From the NCBI RefSeq assembly GCF_003048675.2, contig NZ_CP060707.1, positions 1,860,001-1,924,000 of the forward strand: a DNA stretch of 64,000 nucleotides, read 5' to 3'. A model generated the notes under the pieces. That model was not told the DNA's origin. It worked only from the letters and a program-made list of their open reading frames with translations, and ran no database searches. This document shows, one piece after another, positions 46,475-55,381 of the stretch. Source of the DNA: Campylobacter concisus. GTDB lineage: Bacteria > Campylobacterota > Campylobacteria > Campylobacterales > Campylobacteraceae. The translations under genes were made by a program, and so were the position numbers. Position 1 is the stretch's first letter. The number at the start of each line of letters is the position of its first letter.

Positions 46475-47641
46475 TTATCTTTTTGAAGTGTATAAATTTA
46501 TCCCATTTTGCAAGCGTTTTAGCCCTTCAAGCACCCTCTCACGCTGCGTTGCGATATTCATACGAAGGAAAAATCTATCTCCCCTGTAAGCGTTGCCGTC
46601 ATTTAGCCAAAGTCCAGCTTTATCACGCAAGAAATTCATAAACTCACTCGAATCCTCGCAAAACGCACTGCAGTCAAGCCACAAAAGATAGGTCGCATTT
46701 GATAGCAGAAGCTTTACTGGTAAGCCTTGCTCTTTTATGAAGTTTGCGACGACCTTTTTGTTTTCAAAAAGATACTCTCTAAGCTCATCAAGCCACGCCT
46801 CGCCCTCGTTAAAAGCGGAGATTGCTGCGATGATCGCAAAGGCATTTGCCTCGCCGACCTCGTCGTAGTTGATAGCAGCATTTAGTCTTGCTCTGATCTT
46901 TTCATTTGGCGTGACGACGGCTGAGCTTTGAAGGCCAGCTATGTTAAAGGCCTTTGTTGGAGAGATACACGTGATGGAGTTGTTTTTGCACTCCTCGCTC
47001 ACGCTGATAAATGGCACGTAGTTTAGCCCTGGATCAGTTATATCGCAGTGAATTTCATCGCTGATAACCAAAACATCGTGCTTGTAGCAAAGCTCGCCTA
47101 TCTTTTTAAGCGTCTCTTTGTCCCAAATTTTGCCTATTGGATTGTGAGGGTTGCAAAGAAGCATCATAGTAGTTAGCGGCTGAGCTAGCTTTGCCTCGAG
47201 GTCGTCAAAGTCGATCTCGTAAGAGCCATTTTTATAGACAAGGTCGTTTGATAAAATTTCACGTCCATTGTTTTTTATGCAGTTAAAAAAGACGTGATAG
47301 ACAGGCGCTTGCACTAAAATTTGATCTCCTGGGCTGCTAAATCTCCTAATAGCAGTCGAGATGGCCGGTATGACGCCAGTGCAAAAGCACATCCATTCGT
47401 TCTCTAAGCTCACGTTGTGACGTCTTTGCCACCAGCTCTTTATCGCCTCGTTCCACTCTTTTGGGATGAACGAGTAGCCAAAGACACCGTTATCAAGGCG
47501 CTTTTGCAAGACGCTTAAGATCTCAGGTGCAGCCTTAAAGTCCATATCTGCAACCCACATCGGCAAAACATCGCTCTTCATACGCCATTTTGATGAGTTG
47601 GTACCTTCTCTGCTTACTAATGTGTCAAAATCGTACTTCAT
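46475..47641 (-). CDS. MalY/PatB-type PLP-dependent C-S lyase or aminotransferase
   Basis: A 388-residue fold-type I enzyme. It begins with the MalY/PatB pattern FDTLVSREGTNSSKWR and LPMWVADMDF. The Schiff-base Lys is in SPTKAFNIAGLQSS near residue 233, and NPHNPIG and DEIHCD are cofactor contacts. Members cleave cystathionine or cysteine to pyruvate, ammonia and a thiol. With the homocysteine-type enzyme nearby it may act in methionine and sulfur metabolism. Confidence 0.88.
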   Translation of the reverse strand: MKYDFDTLVSREGTNSSKWRMKSDVLPMWVADMDFKAAPEILSVLQKRLDNGVFGYSFIPKEWNEAIKSWWQRRHNVSLENEWMCFCTGVIPAISTAIRRFSSPGDQILVQAPVYHVFFNCIKNNGREILSNDLVYKNGSYEIDFDDLEAKLAQPLTTMMLLCNPHNPIGKIWDKETLKKIGELCYKHDVLVISDEIHCDITDPGLNYVPFISVSEECKNNSITCISPTKAFNIAGLQSSAVVTPNEKIRARLNAAINYDEVGEANAFAIIAAISAFNEGEAWLDELREYLFENKKVVANFIKEQGLPVKLLLSNATYLLWLDCSAFCEDSSEFMNFLRDKAGLWLNDGNAYRGDRFFLRMNIATQRERVLEGLKRLQNGINLYTSKR

Positions 47642-47670
47642 AGCTTTTCCTTAAATAAAATTTTAAATCA

Positions 47671-47676
47671 ATTATA
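47671..47676 (-). promoter_or_regulatory. -10 box of the MalY/PatB gene
   Basis: TGGGTTATAAT on the minus strand, an extended -10 element 30 bp before the ATG. Confidence 0.5.
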
Positions 47677-47729
47677 ACCCAAAAGATACTAAGATGATTT
47701 AAAAATTTAATACCCAAAAAGGAAAAATG

Positions 47730-48185
47730 ATGAAACTAGCTCAGGCTCTCATCCTAAGATCTGACACGCAAAAGCGCATCGAACAGCTAAAAGTTAGGCT
47801 ACTTAGCAATGCAAAAACGCAGGAAAATGAAAGTCCAAGCGAGGATCCAAAGCTTCTTTTAAAAGAGCTTGACAAGCTAACAAACGAGCTTTTTAGGCTC
47901 ATTTGCTCTATAAATTTAACAAACTCGAGCGCTAAATTTGATGGCGTGAGCCTAACTGAGATGATCGCTAAAAAGGACGCTTTGACGCTAAAAGCAAACG
48001 TGCTTAGGGAGTTTGCAACAAGCGCTAGTCAAAAGGTCGATCTTTACTCAAATAGCGAGATCAAAATTTTAAGCACAGTTGATGTGGCAGCGCTTCAAAA
48101 GCAAGTGGATGCGCTTTCAAAAGAGATCAGAGAGCTTGAGATGAAGCTTCAGGAGGCAAACTGGTCGGTTGATCTAGTAGAGTAA
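47730..48185 (+). CDS. DIP1984/septicolysin-like family protein
   Basis: A 151-residue cytoplasmic helical protein. KLAQALILRSDTQKRIEQLK at the start and INLTNSSAKFDGVSLTEMIA near residues 70-90 match the DIP1984 family, which has structures but no settled function. Two ATGs stand side by side; I chose the second (47730), six bases after AAGGA. Confidence 0.8.
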   Translation: MKLAQALILRSDTQKRIEQLKVRLLSNAKTQENESPSEDPKLLLKELDKLTNELFRLICSINLTNSSAKFDGVSLTEMIAKKDALTLKANVLREFATSASQKVDLYSNSEIKILSTVDVAALQKQVDALSKEIRELEMKLQEANWSVDLVE

Positions 48186-48330
48186 AATTTATGGTAAAAA
48201 TTTAGCCAAAAGCGAGTAAAAAACCATACATTGGCAGCTTGCGAAGACCAGGCAAAAGCTTAAATTTAGTCTTAGCAATCTTACAAATGCAAATTTAAAA
48301 AGCACTTTTACTACCACTTACTGGTTTGGC

Positions 48331-48336
48331 TATATT
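48331..48336 (+). promoter_or_regulatory. -10 box of the sulfhydrylase-tpx operon
   Basis: TTTGGCTATATT, an extended -10 about 70 bp before the ATG at 48404. Confidence 0.4.
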
Positions 48337-48403
48337 TTGGGTGGGTTTGGGGAAAATTAATTTTTATCATGTAAAATTTCGTAAAATTTTAAAAAGGAAA
48401 TTT

Positions 48404-49546
48404 ATGAAACTAGACACTCTTATCGTAAAAGGCATCGAAGCCAAAAACAACCCAAACAAAGCGGTCGTTCCGCCAGTATTTTTAGCTAGCACCTTCGTGC
48501 AAGATGACCTTGAAAATTTTCAAGAATTTGCCTACTCACGTGGCAACAACCCTACGAAAAAAGCCTTTGATGATATCTTTGCTAAAGTTGAAGGTAGCAA
48601 ATACGCATTTAGCTTTGGCTCAGGCATGGCAGCAACAGCAGCCGCACTTAGTCTTATAAAAACAGGGCAAAAAGTCCTGCTAAATAGCAACGTCTATGGT
48701 GGTACTTATAGGTATGTCACGACTGTTTTTGAGAGTCACGGCATAAAGAGCGAATTTATAGATGATCTAAATTTTTTAAGCGAAGATGACATAAGCGACG
48801 ACGTGGCAGCTATCTTCATCGAAACTCCCTCAAATCCTCTCTTAAGAGTGACTGATATCGCTAGAATTTCAAAGATCGCTCACAAAAAGGGCGCTCTAGT
48901 CATCGTGGATAATACATTTTTGACGCCTTACTATCAAAAAGTGCTTGAGCACGGAGCTGACATCGTGGTATATAGCGCCACAAAATATATCGGCGGACAT
49001 GCTGACGTGATCGCTGGTATCGTCACGCTAAACGATGATGCTTTGGCTGAAAAGATAAAATTTGCCAAAAACACGCTTGGTGGCATCATCAGTCCGATGG
49101 ATGCATACTACCTAATACGTGGGCTTAAAACACTCAGTGTTAGGTTTGACAGACAAACGCAAAATACCCATAAAATCATCAAATTTTTAGAGGATAGTGA
49201 CGCCGTTAGCGTGGTGCATTTCCCTGGCTCATACAGCGAGCAAGAGGCAAAGATGCAAGCGGCTCAAGCAAGCGATATCGGCGCTCTTATCTCATTTGAG
49301 CTTGATGAAAAACATGATGTAAATAAATTTGTAAAAGCGCTAGAAATTTTTGATCTAGCAGTGAGTCTTGGTGGCGTAGAGAGCCTTATCTGCAGGCCTG
49401 CAACGATGACGCACGAGGCATATCCAAAAGAGTTGCTAGATCAGATCGGCATAAAGCAAAATTTGCTTCGCCTAGCCATCGGCATCGAAAACGTCGATGA
49501 TCTAATAGCCGACCTTGATCAAGCATTTAAAAAAGCTAAAAGATAA
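48404..49546 (+). CDS. Cys/Met-metabolism PLP enzyme (homoserine sulfhydrylase / cystathionine gamma-synthase or -lyase family)
   Basis: A 380-residue enzyme with the cofactor Lys in YSATKYIGGH near residue 197 and the family motifs AYSRGNNPT near 42, FGSGMAATAAAL and GGVESLICRPATMTH. These do not separate homoserine sulfhydrylase, cystathionine gamma-synthase and gamma-lyase. The ATG at 48404 follows AAAAAGGAAA and gives the usual family N-terminus; the upstream in-frame extension is not supported. tpx follows after 9 bp. Confidence 0.88.
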   Translation: MKLDTLIVKGIEAKNNPNKAVVPPVFLASTFVQDDLENFQEFAYSRGNNPTKKAFDDIFAKVEGSKYAFSFGSGMAATAAALSLIKTGQKVLLNSNVYGGTYRYVTTVFESHGIKSEFIDDLNFLSEDDISDDVAAIFIETPSNPLLRVTDIARISKIAHKKGALVIVDNTFLTPYYQKVLEHGADIVVYSATKYIGGHADVIAGIVTLNDDALAEKIKFAKNTLGGIISPMDAYYLIRGLKTLSVRFDRQTQNTHKIIKFLEDSDAVSVVHFPGSYSEQEAKMQAAQASDIGALISFELDEKHDVNKFVKALEIFDLAVSLGGVESLICRPATMTHEAYPKELLDQIGIKQNLLRLAIGIENVDDLIADLDQAFKKAKR

Positions 49547-49555
49547 GGAGAAATC

Positions 49556-50086
49556 ATGGCAACTACAAAATTTAAAGGTAGCGATGTAAATTTAAGCGGA
49601 AATGAGCTATTTGTCGGCTCTTATGCGCCTGAAGCCAGAGTCGTAGCGCAAGATCTTAGCGAATTTAGCGTGGGTGGAAACAACGGCATCGAGGTGCTTG
49701 TCTGCTTACCATCACTTGATACTGGCGTTTGCGCGGCTGAGGCTCGTAAATTTAACGAAAAAGTAGCTGAAAAACACGGCGTAAAGCTTAGCATCATCTC
49801 AAACGACCTGCCATTTGCGATGGGGAGATTTTGCACGACTGAGGACATAGCAAACCTGCGTGTGGGAAGCGATTTTAGATACGGCGAATTTGCCCAAAAC
49901 TACGGCATGCTGATGAGTGACGGGGCGCTAAAAGGCTTGCTTGCAAGAGCGGTCTTTGTCATCAAAGATGGCGTCATCATCCACAAGCAAATCGTCCCCG
50001 AAGTGACCCAGGAGCCAAACTACGACGCAGTTTTTGACGCGATAAAACAAAGCGGCGGATGTGGTTGTGGTTGTGGCTGCCATTAA
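49556..50086 (+). CDS. tpx: thiol peroxidase with an added Cys-Gly tail
   Basis: A 176-residue atypical 2-Cys peroxiredoxin that reduces peroxides with thioredoxin. The peroxidatic Cys is in SLDTGVCAAEARKFNE near residue 60 and the resolving Cys in AMGRFC near 93. The C-terminus ends SGGCGCGCGCH, four extra cysteines and a His that E. coli-type Tpx lacks (about 168 residues). The tail could bind metal. An AAGGAG site precedes the ATG. Confidence 0.95.
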   Translation: MATTKFKGSDVNLSGNELFVGSYAPEARVVAQDLSEFSVGGNNGIEVLVCLPSLDTGVCAAEARKFNEKVAEKHGVKLSIISNDLPFAMGRFCTTEDIANLRVGSDFRYGEFAQNYGMLMSDGALKGLLARAVFVIKDGVIIHKQIVPEVTQEPNYDAVFDAIKQSGGCGCGCGCH

Positions 50087-50092
50087 AATTTA

Positions 50093-51505
50093 CTATGCAA
50101 AGAGTCCAGCTATGATGGCAAAGAGCTGACTGCCTGTCACCACTAGCTCACCAACCTCTTTTACACCCCTTAAAACTGGCCTTATAGAGGCTAGTTTTAG
50201 GCTTTGTTTTTCTTTTGCTCGTTCATTTTTCGGCGGCAAGTCTTGCGTGATGCTTGCGTATTTTTTGATGATCTCTATCACCTGTCTTATCTCATCTGGC
50301 AAATTTTCATCCAAATTTTTAGGTAGCGAGATATATAAATTTTCACGGCTTCTAGTCAGTAAGACGTAAATTTTTCTATAAAAAAGCTCCCTTTCATTTT
50401 TATATATGGTCTGCAAAAACGGCAAAAAGTTGTGGATGATGACATTTTGCGCCTCAAGGCCTTTAATGGACTGTATCGTCAAAACCTCTACGTTTTTACC
50501 CTCTGGCAAGACGCTCTCTTTTATGGCACTTACGGCGACCTTGCTATTACTTAAAACAACACTTGTTTCGCCATCTGGTAAGGCTTTTAGACACTTTTTA
50601 AGCTCTGCAAATTCATCAAGCTCGGCCACTTTTATACTGCCATCTTGCAAGATACACTGGATGTCTGAGATGAAGTCTTGATTTAGATAAAAGCTCTTTT
50701 TGTAGTAGTCGTTTATCGCAGAGTCCTTTTGCAAGATCTCAAATGCGCACCTAGCAATATTTGAAGGTGTTCGGTAGACGTTTTTTAGGTTTTTCACGCG
50801 CCCTCTCATGTCGATACGCTCAAATTTTGGATGGTGAAAGATGTCGGCGATATTGTTCATCGTGTATGTGTAAAATTTCTGCGCCTCGTCGATAAAAAAT
50901 ATACAGTCCTTTATCTCCTCGTAGATGACGCGCATAAAGCCAGCTGGCATATCCTGGGTCTCGTCGCAAAGGACATAGTCGATCGGATGCCTTGCAAGGT
51001 GGGCTTTAAATTTAGCTCTAAACTCGGCAATCGCCTCGTCGGTTTCATAAATTTGATACTTTTGGCTGATATTTGTATTTTCATCCATGCCAAGCTTTGT
51101 TTCATCAAATTCTATGCGTTTTAGCAGCGAGATGATCGGATAAACGGCGATATTTTTGTTTATAAATTTATCGCCAAAGCTTGATTTGATATTTTGGGCT
51201 AAATTTTTATTAAAGCAAAGCACGAGAAATTTCTCATTTTCGTCACGCTCGAGCCTATTTGCGACAAAATTTGCAAGTATCATCGTCTTGCCGGTGCCAG
51301 CCACGCCTCTGATCACGCGAAAGCCACCAGTGTAGCCATTCATAATACTAAGTTGCTTGTGGTCAAAAAACATCACCTCATCTTTCGTGATTATCGGGAT
51401 TATTTTTTGTTTTAGCCTGCTTTGATTGACAAGCATTTCTGAAATTTTAAGAAACTCTTTTTTGTTTGGTAGCGTGCTTATAGAGGAGTTAAAAAAATTT
51501 AGCAA
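50093..51505 (-). CDS. superfamily I DNA helicase (UvrD/Rep-like), C-terminal part of a NERD-helicase
   Basis: A 470-residue helicase. Walker A is GVAGTGKTMILA near residue 67; motif II reads LCDETQDMP near 200; later motifs include YRTPSNIARCAF, VLTIQSIKGLEAQNVII and YVLLTRSRENLYI. The only upstream start is TTG, preceded by GAGAGC, and it overlaps the NERD gene by 17 bp. NERD and this helicase are often one protein; one T fewer in a T7 tract would fuse them here. It may act in DNA repair or phage defence. Confidence 0.85.
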   Translation of the reverse strand: MLNFFNSSISTLPNKKEFLKISEMLVNQSRLKQKIIPIITKDEVMFFDHKQLSIMNGYTGGFRVIRGVAGTGKTMILANFVANRLERDENEKFLVLCFNKNLAQNIKSSFGDKFINKNIAVYPIISLLKRIEFDETKLGMDENTNISQKYQIYETDEAIAEFRAKFKAHLARHPIDYVLCDETQDMPAGFMRVIYEEIKDCIFFIDEAQKFYTYTMNNIADIFHHPKFERIDMRGRVKNLKNVYRTPSNIARCAFEILQKDSAINDYYKKSFYLNQDFISDIQCILQDGSIKVAELDEFAELKKCLKALPDGETSVVLSNSKVAVSAIKESVLPEGKNVEVLTIQSIKGLEAQNVIIHNFLPFLQTIYKNERELFYRKIYVLLTRSRENLYISLPKNLDENLPDEIRQVIEIIKKYASITQDLPPKNERAKEKQSLKLASIRPVLRGVKEVGELVVTGSQLFAIIAGLFA

Positions 51506-51962
51506 AGATGCTCTCGTCTATGAGATCGTCCCTGAAAAAGGTGTGATTTTTTAAATTTAGATAGCTTGGATTTTTCGCATAAAATTTACTAGTCTCAGCC
51601 TTGCTAATAGAGGGGAAAATGACCCTGTACTCGACATTTATAGGCACTTTTTTAAGCACTGACTCTATCTTTGCAAGAAGCATTCTTTGATAAATTTTTA
51701 CCTGCTCGTAGGGGTTATTTTCATCTAGTTGCTCAAGATCGTCCCAGTTTTTCACCTCGATGACATAAATTCCAAGTGCTGGATGGAGCAAAAGTAGGTC
51801 GATCTCTCTGGATGAGCCGGCAGGATCGTCGATGCTTGCCTTTGGGATGAGATAGTAGTTTTCATAACCCTTTTGGTTTAAAATTTTACCGATAGCCTCG
51901 AGCACATCGGCCTCACCCTGCTCACCTTTAAAGATCTTACTAAAAATGCTTTTTATGTTCAT
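51489..51962 (-). CDS. NERD-domain nuclease-related protein
   Basis: A 157-residue protein. The NERD core is visible: GEQGEADVLEAIGKIL, then SREIDLLLLHPALGIYVIEVKNWDDL near residues 50-75, with the Asp and the Glu-x-Lys of nuclease folds. AAAGGAG precedes the ATG. The frame ends at TTTTTTTAAC while the helicase frame continues through the same tract. No separate terminator lies between them. Confidence 0.85.
   Translation of the reverse strand: MNIKSIFSKIFKGEQGEADVLEAIGKILNQKGYENYYLIPKASIDDPAGSSREIDLLLLHPALGIYVIEVKNWDDLEQLDENNPYEQVKIYQRMLLAKIESVLKKVPINVEYRVIFPSISKAETSKFYAKNPSYLNLKNHTFFRDDLIDESIFAKFF
51491..51497 (-). other. T7 homopolymer at the NERD-helicase junction
   Basis: The coding strand reads AAATTTTTTTAAC. 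With seven T the NERD frame stops; with six it would continue into the helicase frame, giving a protein of about 630 residues. Confidence 0.6.
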
Positions 51963-52498
51963 AAATCACTCCTTTAAATTTTTAACAACTTTGCTATTTT
52001 ATAAATTTTAATCTTAGAGTTTGAAGCGGTGTAGCTATCAAGCTAGCTCTTTTTTGACAATATGGGTCCTAGCCAACTAGCAGAGTGGTTTTAATCATTT
52101 AAATATAAGCTCTTTTTTTCTTTTAAACATACCAAATATCAGGTTTTGCCCTATACTATGCCATCTCTCTTGCTTTTTTAAACTAAAAGTGACCTTTGTA
52201 TTTTATCTCGACTAAAATTTTTTACTATTAAGATACGCAAATTTTAGTTTTTAATTATTTATTGATTATTTTTCTAAAAACTTAGTAAATCCTGCTATTT
52301 TAGAGCTCTCGTGCCAGTTTAAATACCACAAAATTTCTTTAAAATTTAGAGAAGAAATGTATTGTTTTAATTTCACTATCTTTGTATTTTTTATTTGCAT
52401 TAAGTCTAAATTTTTATTCTCAAAATATAAAACTAAAAAACAAGAATTTAAAAATAAGAAAATGACTGAAAAATTAAAAAGTGATTTGAAATTTGAAG
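51963..52498. other. AT-rich non-coding region
   Basis: About 535 bp between the NERD gene and the tRNA cluster. Short open frames lack sites and one runs into tRNA-Ser. I see no gene, repeat or RNA here. Confidence 0.5.
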
Positions 52499-52588
52499 TG
52501 GCCGGGAGATAGGGATTCGAACCCCAGGAGGCTTTCACACCTCAACGGTTTTCAAGACCGCCGCTTTCGACCGCTCAGCCATCTCCCG
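52499..52588 (-). tRNA. tRNA-Ser (UGA)
   Basis: Ninety bases with a 7-bp acceptor stem (CGGGAGA / TCTCCCG), a long variable arm of class II type, anticodon TGA in loop CTTGAAA, T-loop GGTTCGAATCC, and encoded CCA. Confidence 0.95.
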
Positions 52589-52646
52589 ATTTGAAGATTT
52601 GTGATTATAGCCAACTTTGCTTAAAATTTGCTATAACCACTAAGAA

Positions 52647-52802
52647 TTATTCTGTTTTTTCTTTGACGTAACTAGCGCCGTCATTGATCTTTTCTTTAGT
52701 CCATTCTTTGGCGTTGTGGCTATCTTCTTTTACACCGTGCCAAGTGTTTGAACAACCTACTGCAAAAAATGCCATACAAACTATTAAAAGCAACTTTTTC
52801 AT
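52647..52802 (-). CDS. small entericidin-like lipoprotein
   Basis: A 51-residue lipoprotein starting MKKLLLIVCMAFFAVGC, with lipobox AVGC at Cys-17. The mature part NTWHGVKEDSHNAKEWTKEK resembles entericidin A/B, an antidote/toxin lipoprotein pair of enterobacteria. AAAGGATTAAC precedes the ATG at 52802. It sits inside a tRNA cluster; the longer in-frame extension runs into tRNA-Cys and is not real. No second entericidin-like gene is visible nearby. Confidence 0.65.
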   Translation of the reverse strand: MKKLLLIVCMAFFAVGCSNTWHGVKEDSHNAKEWTKEKINDGASYVKEKTE

Positions 52803-52833
52803 TGTTAATCCTTTAATTTGGTTTTTTGAAGTC

Positions 52834-52907
52834 TGGAGGCGACACCCGGATTCGAACCGGGGATCAAAGCTTTGCAGGCTCATGCCTTACCACTTGGCCA
52901 TGTCGCC
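52834..52907 (-). tRNA. tRNA-Cys (GCA)
   Basis: Seventy-four bases; acceptor GGCGACA / TGTCGCC, anticodon GCA in CTGCAAA, T-loop GGTTCGAATCC, encoded CCA. Confidence 0.95.
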
Positions 52908-52913
52908 GTTTGG

Positions 52914-53000
52914 TGGTGCCCGAGACCGGACTTGAACCGGTACGGTAAAAACTACCGAGGGATTTTAAGTCCCTTGCGTCTACCATTCCGCCACTCGGGC
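52914..53000 (-). tRNA. tRNA-Leu (UAA)
   Basis: Eighty-seven bases; acceptor GCCCGAG / CTCGGGC, anticodon TAA in CTTAAAA, class II variable arm, T-loop GGTTCAAGTCC, encoded CCA. Confidence 0.95.
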
Positions 53001-53009
53001 AAAATTTAA

Positions 53010-53084
53010 TGGAGCGGGAAACGAGATTCGAACTCGCGACCCCAACCTTGGCAAGGTTGTGCTCTACCCCTGAGCTATTCCCGC
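53010..53084 (-). tRNA. tRNA-Gly (GCC)
   Basis: Seventy-five bases; acceptor GCGGGAA / TTCCCGC, anticodon GCC in TTGCCAA, T-loop AGTTCGAATCT, encoded CCA. Confidence 0.95.
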
Positions 53085-53188
53085 GTTAAAGGTTGCAATG
53101 TTAGCCAAAAGTTGCTTAAAAATTTATTTTATAAAAACGACTTTCAAAAAAATGTAAGCCATAAAAAGATAAAATACCAAATCCTTTT

Positions 53189-53264
<76 letters not shown>

Positions 53265-53363
53265 TGATTTTACTTTCTTTTTTACTTACAAATATTTTTA
53301 CGTTTTTCATGAAATTTTACGTCAAATATATAAAAATTCAGAATTCTTCCGATATATTACGAA

Positions 53364-54104
53364 ATGATGAATTTAAAACAATATGTAAATGAAATTTTAA
53401 AAGATCGTAACGATGAGCGTGTTTTTAGCTTTGAATTTGATGGGCAAAAATTTTGGTTAAAACGCATTGAAAAGACCATTGAAGGTGGCTTTTTAACTAA
53501 AATTTTTAAACCAAACCCTTATAAGTCATTTGCCGCTGAGATAAAAAAGCTTGAAATTTTAAACGAGGCAAATGCTCCTGCGCCAAAACTCGTGTTAAAA
53601 AGCGATGAATTTTTCGTTATAGAAGATGTTGGCGAGCCAGTTGCTAGACTATTTAAATATAGTAACGATGAAAAATTTAAACACGAAATTTTGCTAAAAG
53701 CAGCCCGCGCACTAGCTGGACTTCACGCTCTAAATTTTGCGCACGGACGCCCAGCACTTAGAGATATCGCCATAAAAAATGACGAGGTCAAATTTCTAGA
53801 CTTTGAGTCAAAATTTTTTAGCAAAGACTTGGAGCTTCAAAAGTGCCGTGACCTACTAGTTTTCATCCACGAGCTCTACCGACAAAAAATTTCAAACGAG
53901 CTTGTAAAAGAGGTGATAGATGAGTACATTAATGCTAATGGCGACGAAATTTACGAGCACTCTTTGCGCTTAATAGTAAAATTTAAGTCACTTTACTACC
54001 TGCTAAAGTCGTTTAAATTTTTAGATAAAAAGGATCTAAACGCGGCTATTTCAACATTTGAGCTACTTTTACCAGCCGCAAAATCCAAAATCACATCCAG
54101 ATAA
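53364..54104 (+). CDS. kinase-like protein (LPS-kinase/APH superfamily)
   Basis: A 246-residue cytoplasmic protein with a kinase fold: Lys-rich N-lobe (KFWLKRIEKT), FFVIEDVGEP as hinge region, catalytic HGRPALRDIAIKN near residue 125, and a metal-binding DFE in FLDFESKF near 145 in place of DFG. It resembles heptose/Kdo-type lipopolysaccharide kinases of the InaA kind, but the phosphate acceptor is unknown. Two ATGs stand side by side (53364, 53367) without a strong site. Its position beside tRNA genes is neutral. Confidence 0.7.
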   Translation: MMNLKQYVNEILKDRNDERVFSFEFDGQKFWLKRIEKTIEGGFLTKIFKPNPYKSFAAEIKKLEILNEANAPAPKLVLKSDEFFVIEDVGEPVARLFKYSNDEKFKHEILLKAARALAGLHALNFAHGRPALRDIAIKNDEVKFLDFESKFFSKDLELQKCRDLLVFIHELYRQKISNELVKEVIDEYINANGDEIYEHSLRLIVKFKSLYYLLKSFKFLDKKDLNAAISTFELLLPAAKSKITSR

Positions 54105-54185
54105 CTAAAAAATAATCTTCTAAATTTTATCTCTCCTTAACAAAAAATAAATTAATATTCGTTATTAAAATCCAAAAGGAGATAT

Positions 54186-55310
54186 ATGCTTTTCAAGCGT
54201 AACAAAATCATTTTCAACATCCACCTAATAATCGGCCTAATCGCGACTATACCGCTACTTATCATGACACTTGCAGCACCATTTGCCTCTTATAGAGAGG
54301 AGATCAAGTCTGTGATAAATGAAAAATATATAAATTTAAAGCCTAGCGAAAAGCCAAATTTAAGCTTAAGCGAAATTCTCGCCAAGGCAAAAAGTGAGAT
54401 CAAATTTGACACGCTTGAAAATGTACAAATCGGCGGTGAAAACAAAGCTTATAGCATCAGCGTCACTAAAGATAAAAAGCTCTTAAATTTCTTTGTCGAT
54501 CCAAGAAGTGGCGAGGTGATCAGCGAGGACTGGGGCGAGAAAACTCGCATGATAATACTAAGCCTGCATAGAAATTTAGGCCTTGCCCTGCTTGATAGCA
54601 AAGTCCCAGCCAACATCGGCAAGCAAATAGTCGCCATTAGCTCGATCATCATGGCACTTCTTGCCATAAGCGGCCTCATCCTCTACGCCCCAGCGATCAA
54701 GCGAAATTTGCTAAATTCGCTCAAAATCAAGCCAAGTGCAAAGGGCTATGCCTGCTTTTACAACCTCCACACGAGCCTTGGCACATACGTGGCGATCCTG
54801 CTTGTCGTGATGTCGCTAACTGGCCTTTACTGGTCTTATGGCTGGGTCAGAAACAGCGTAAATAGCATATTTTTCGAGCTAAAGCCAAGCCAAGCGCAAA
54901 GAGCAATGCCACAAAGAAATTTGACCCCAATAAGCGATGAAAAATTTAAAGAGATCGAGTCTGCAGAGCAAATTTTTAAAGAAAATGTCACGCTAGAGCT
55001 AAAATCACTCACGATAAACGTGCCTGAAAACAACCAAAGCACCTACACGATAAACTACGAAACTGCCGAGAGTCAGGTAGGCAAACTAAAGCTTGACGCA
55101 AGCGCTGGCAAGATAAAAGAAAATAAGCTTGTTAGCAAGGCTGAAAGCATCCCAGAGGCTAAAAAGGCAGGTCGAAAAGTGCTTAGCTTGCACACTGGAG
55201 AGATGTTTGGCGAGGTCGGTCAGGTCGTCTTTGCCATCTCTTGCGTGATCGCCGTTTTACTAATAATAACTGGCTTTTTGATGACCATAAAAAGGAGCAA
55301 AGCACTCTAA
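54186..55310 (+). CDS. PepSY-associated inner-membrane protein (PiuB-like)
   Basis: A 374-residue protein with about four membrane helices (near residues 12-34, 145-170, 195-215 and 345-365) and two periplasmic PepSY-like stretches. LHRNLGLALL and LHTSLGTYVAILLVVMSLTGLYW carry the conserved His of this family. These proteins, also called iron-regulated membrane proteins, are thought to reduce siderophore iron or act in heme or copper handling. AAAAGGAG precedes the ATG. Confidence 0.85.
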   Translation: MLFKRNKIIFNIHLIIGLIATIPLLIMTLAAPFASYREEIKSVINEKYINLKPSEKPNLSLSEILAKAKSEIKFDTLENVQIGGENKAYSISVTKDKKLLNFFVDPRSGEVISEDWGEKTRMIILSLHRNLGLALLDSKVPANIGKQIVAISSIIMALLAISGLILYAPAIKRNLLNSLKIKPSAKGYACFYNLHTSLGTYVAILLVVMSLTGLYWSYGWVRNSVNSIFFELKPSQAQRAMPQRNLTPISDEKFKEIESAEQIFKENVTLELKSLTINVPENNQSTYTINYETAESQVGKLKLDASAGKIKENKLVSKAESIPEAKKAGRKVLSLHTGEMFGEVGQVVFAISCVIAVLLIITGFLMTIKRSKAL

Positions 55311-55381
55311 ATAAAAGTAAATTTTTACCTTGCTTTGGGTAAGATTTTAAGAAATTTTTACCACAAACAAGAGAGAAATTT

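Noticed and set aside
48326-48403. N-terminal extension of the sulfhydrylase-family gene
   Set aside because: The ATG at 48404 has a strong AAGGAAA site and the family N-terminus; the extension overlaps the likely promoter.
52266-52538. 90-codon minus-strand frame
   Set aside because: Its start lies inside tRNA-Ser, so it cannot be a real gene of that length; no binding site further in.
53085-53188. Attachment site for an integrated element beside the tRNA cluster
   Set aside because: No integrase, no repeated tRNA end and no foreign-looking genes nearby.
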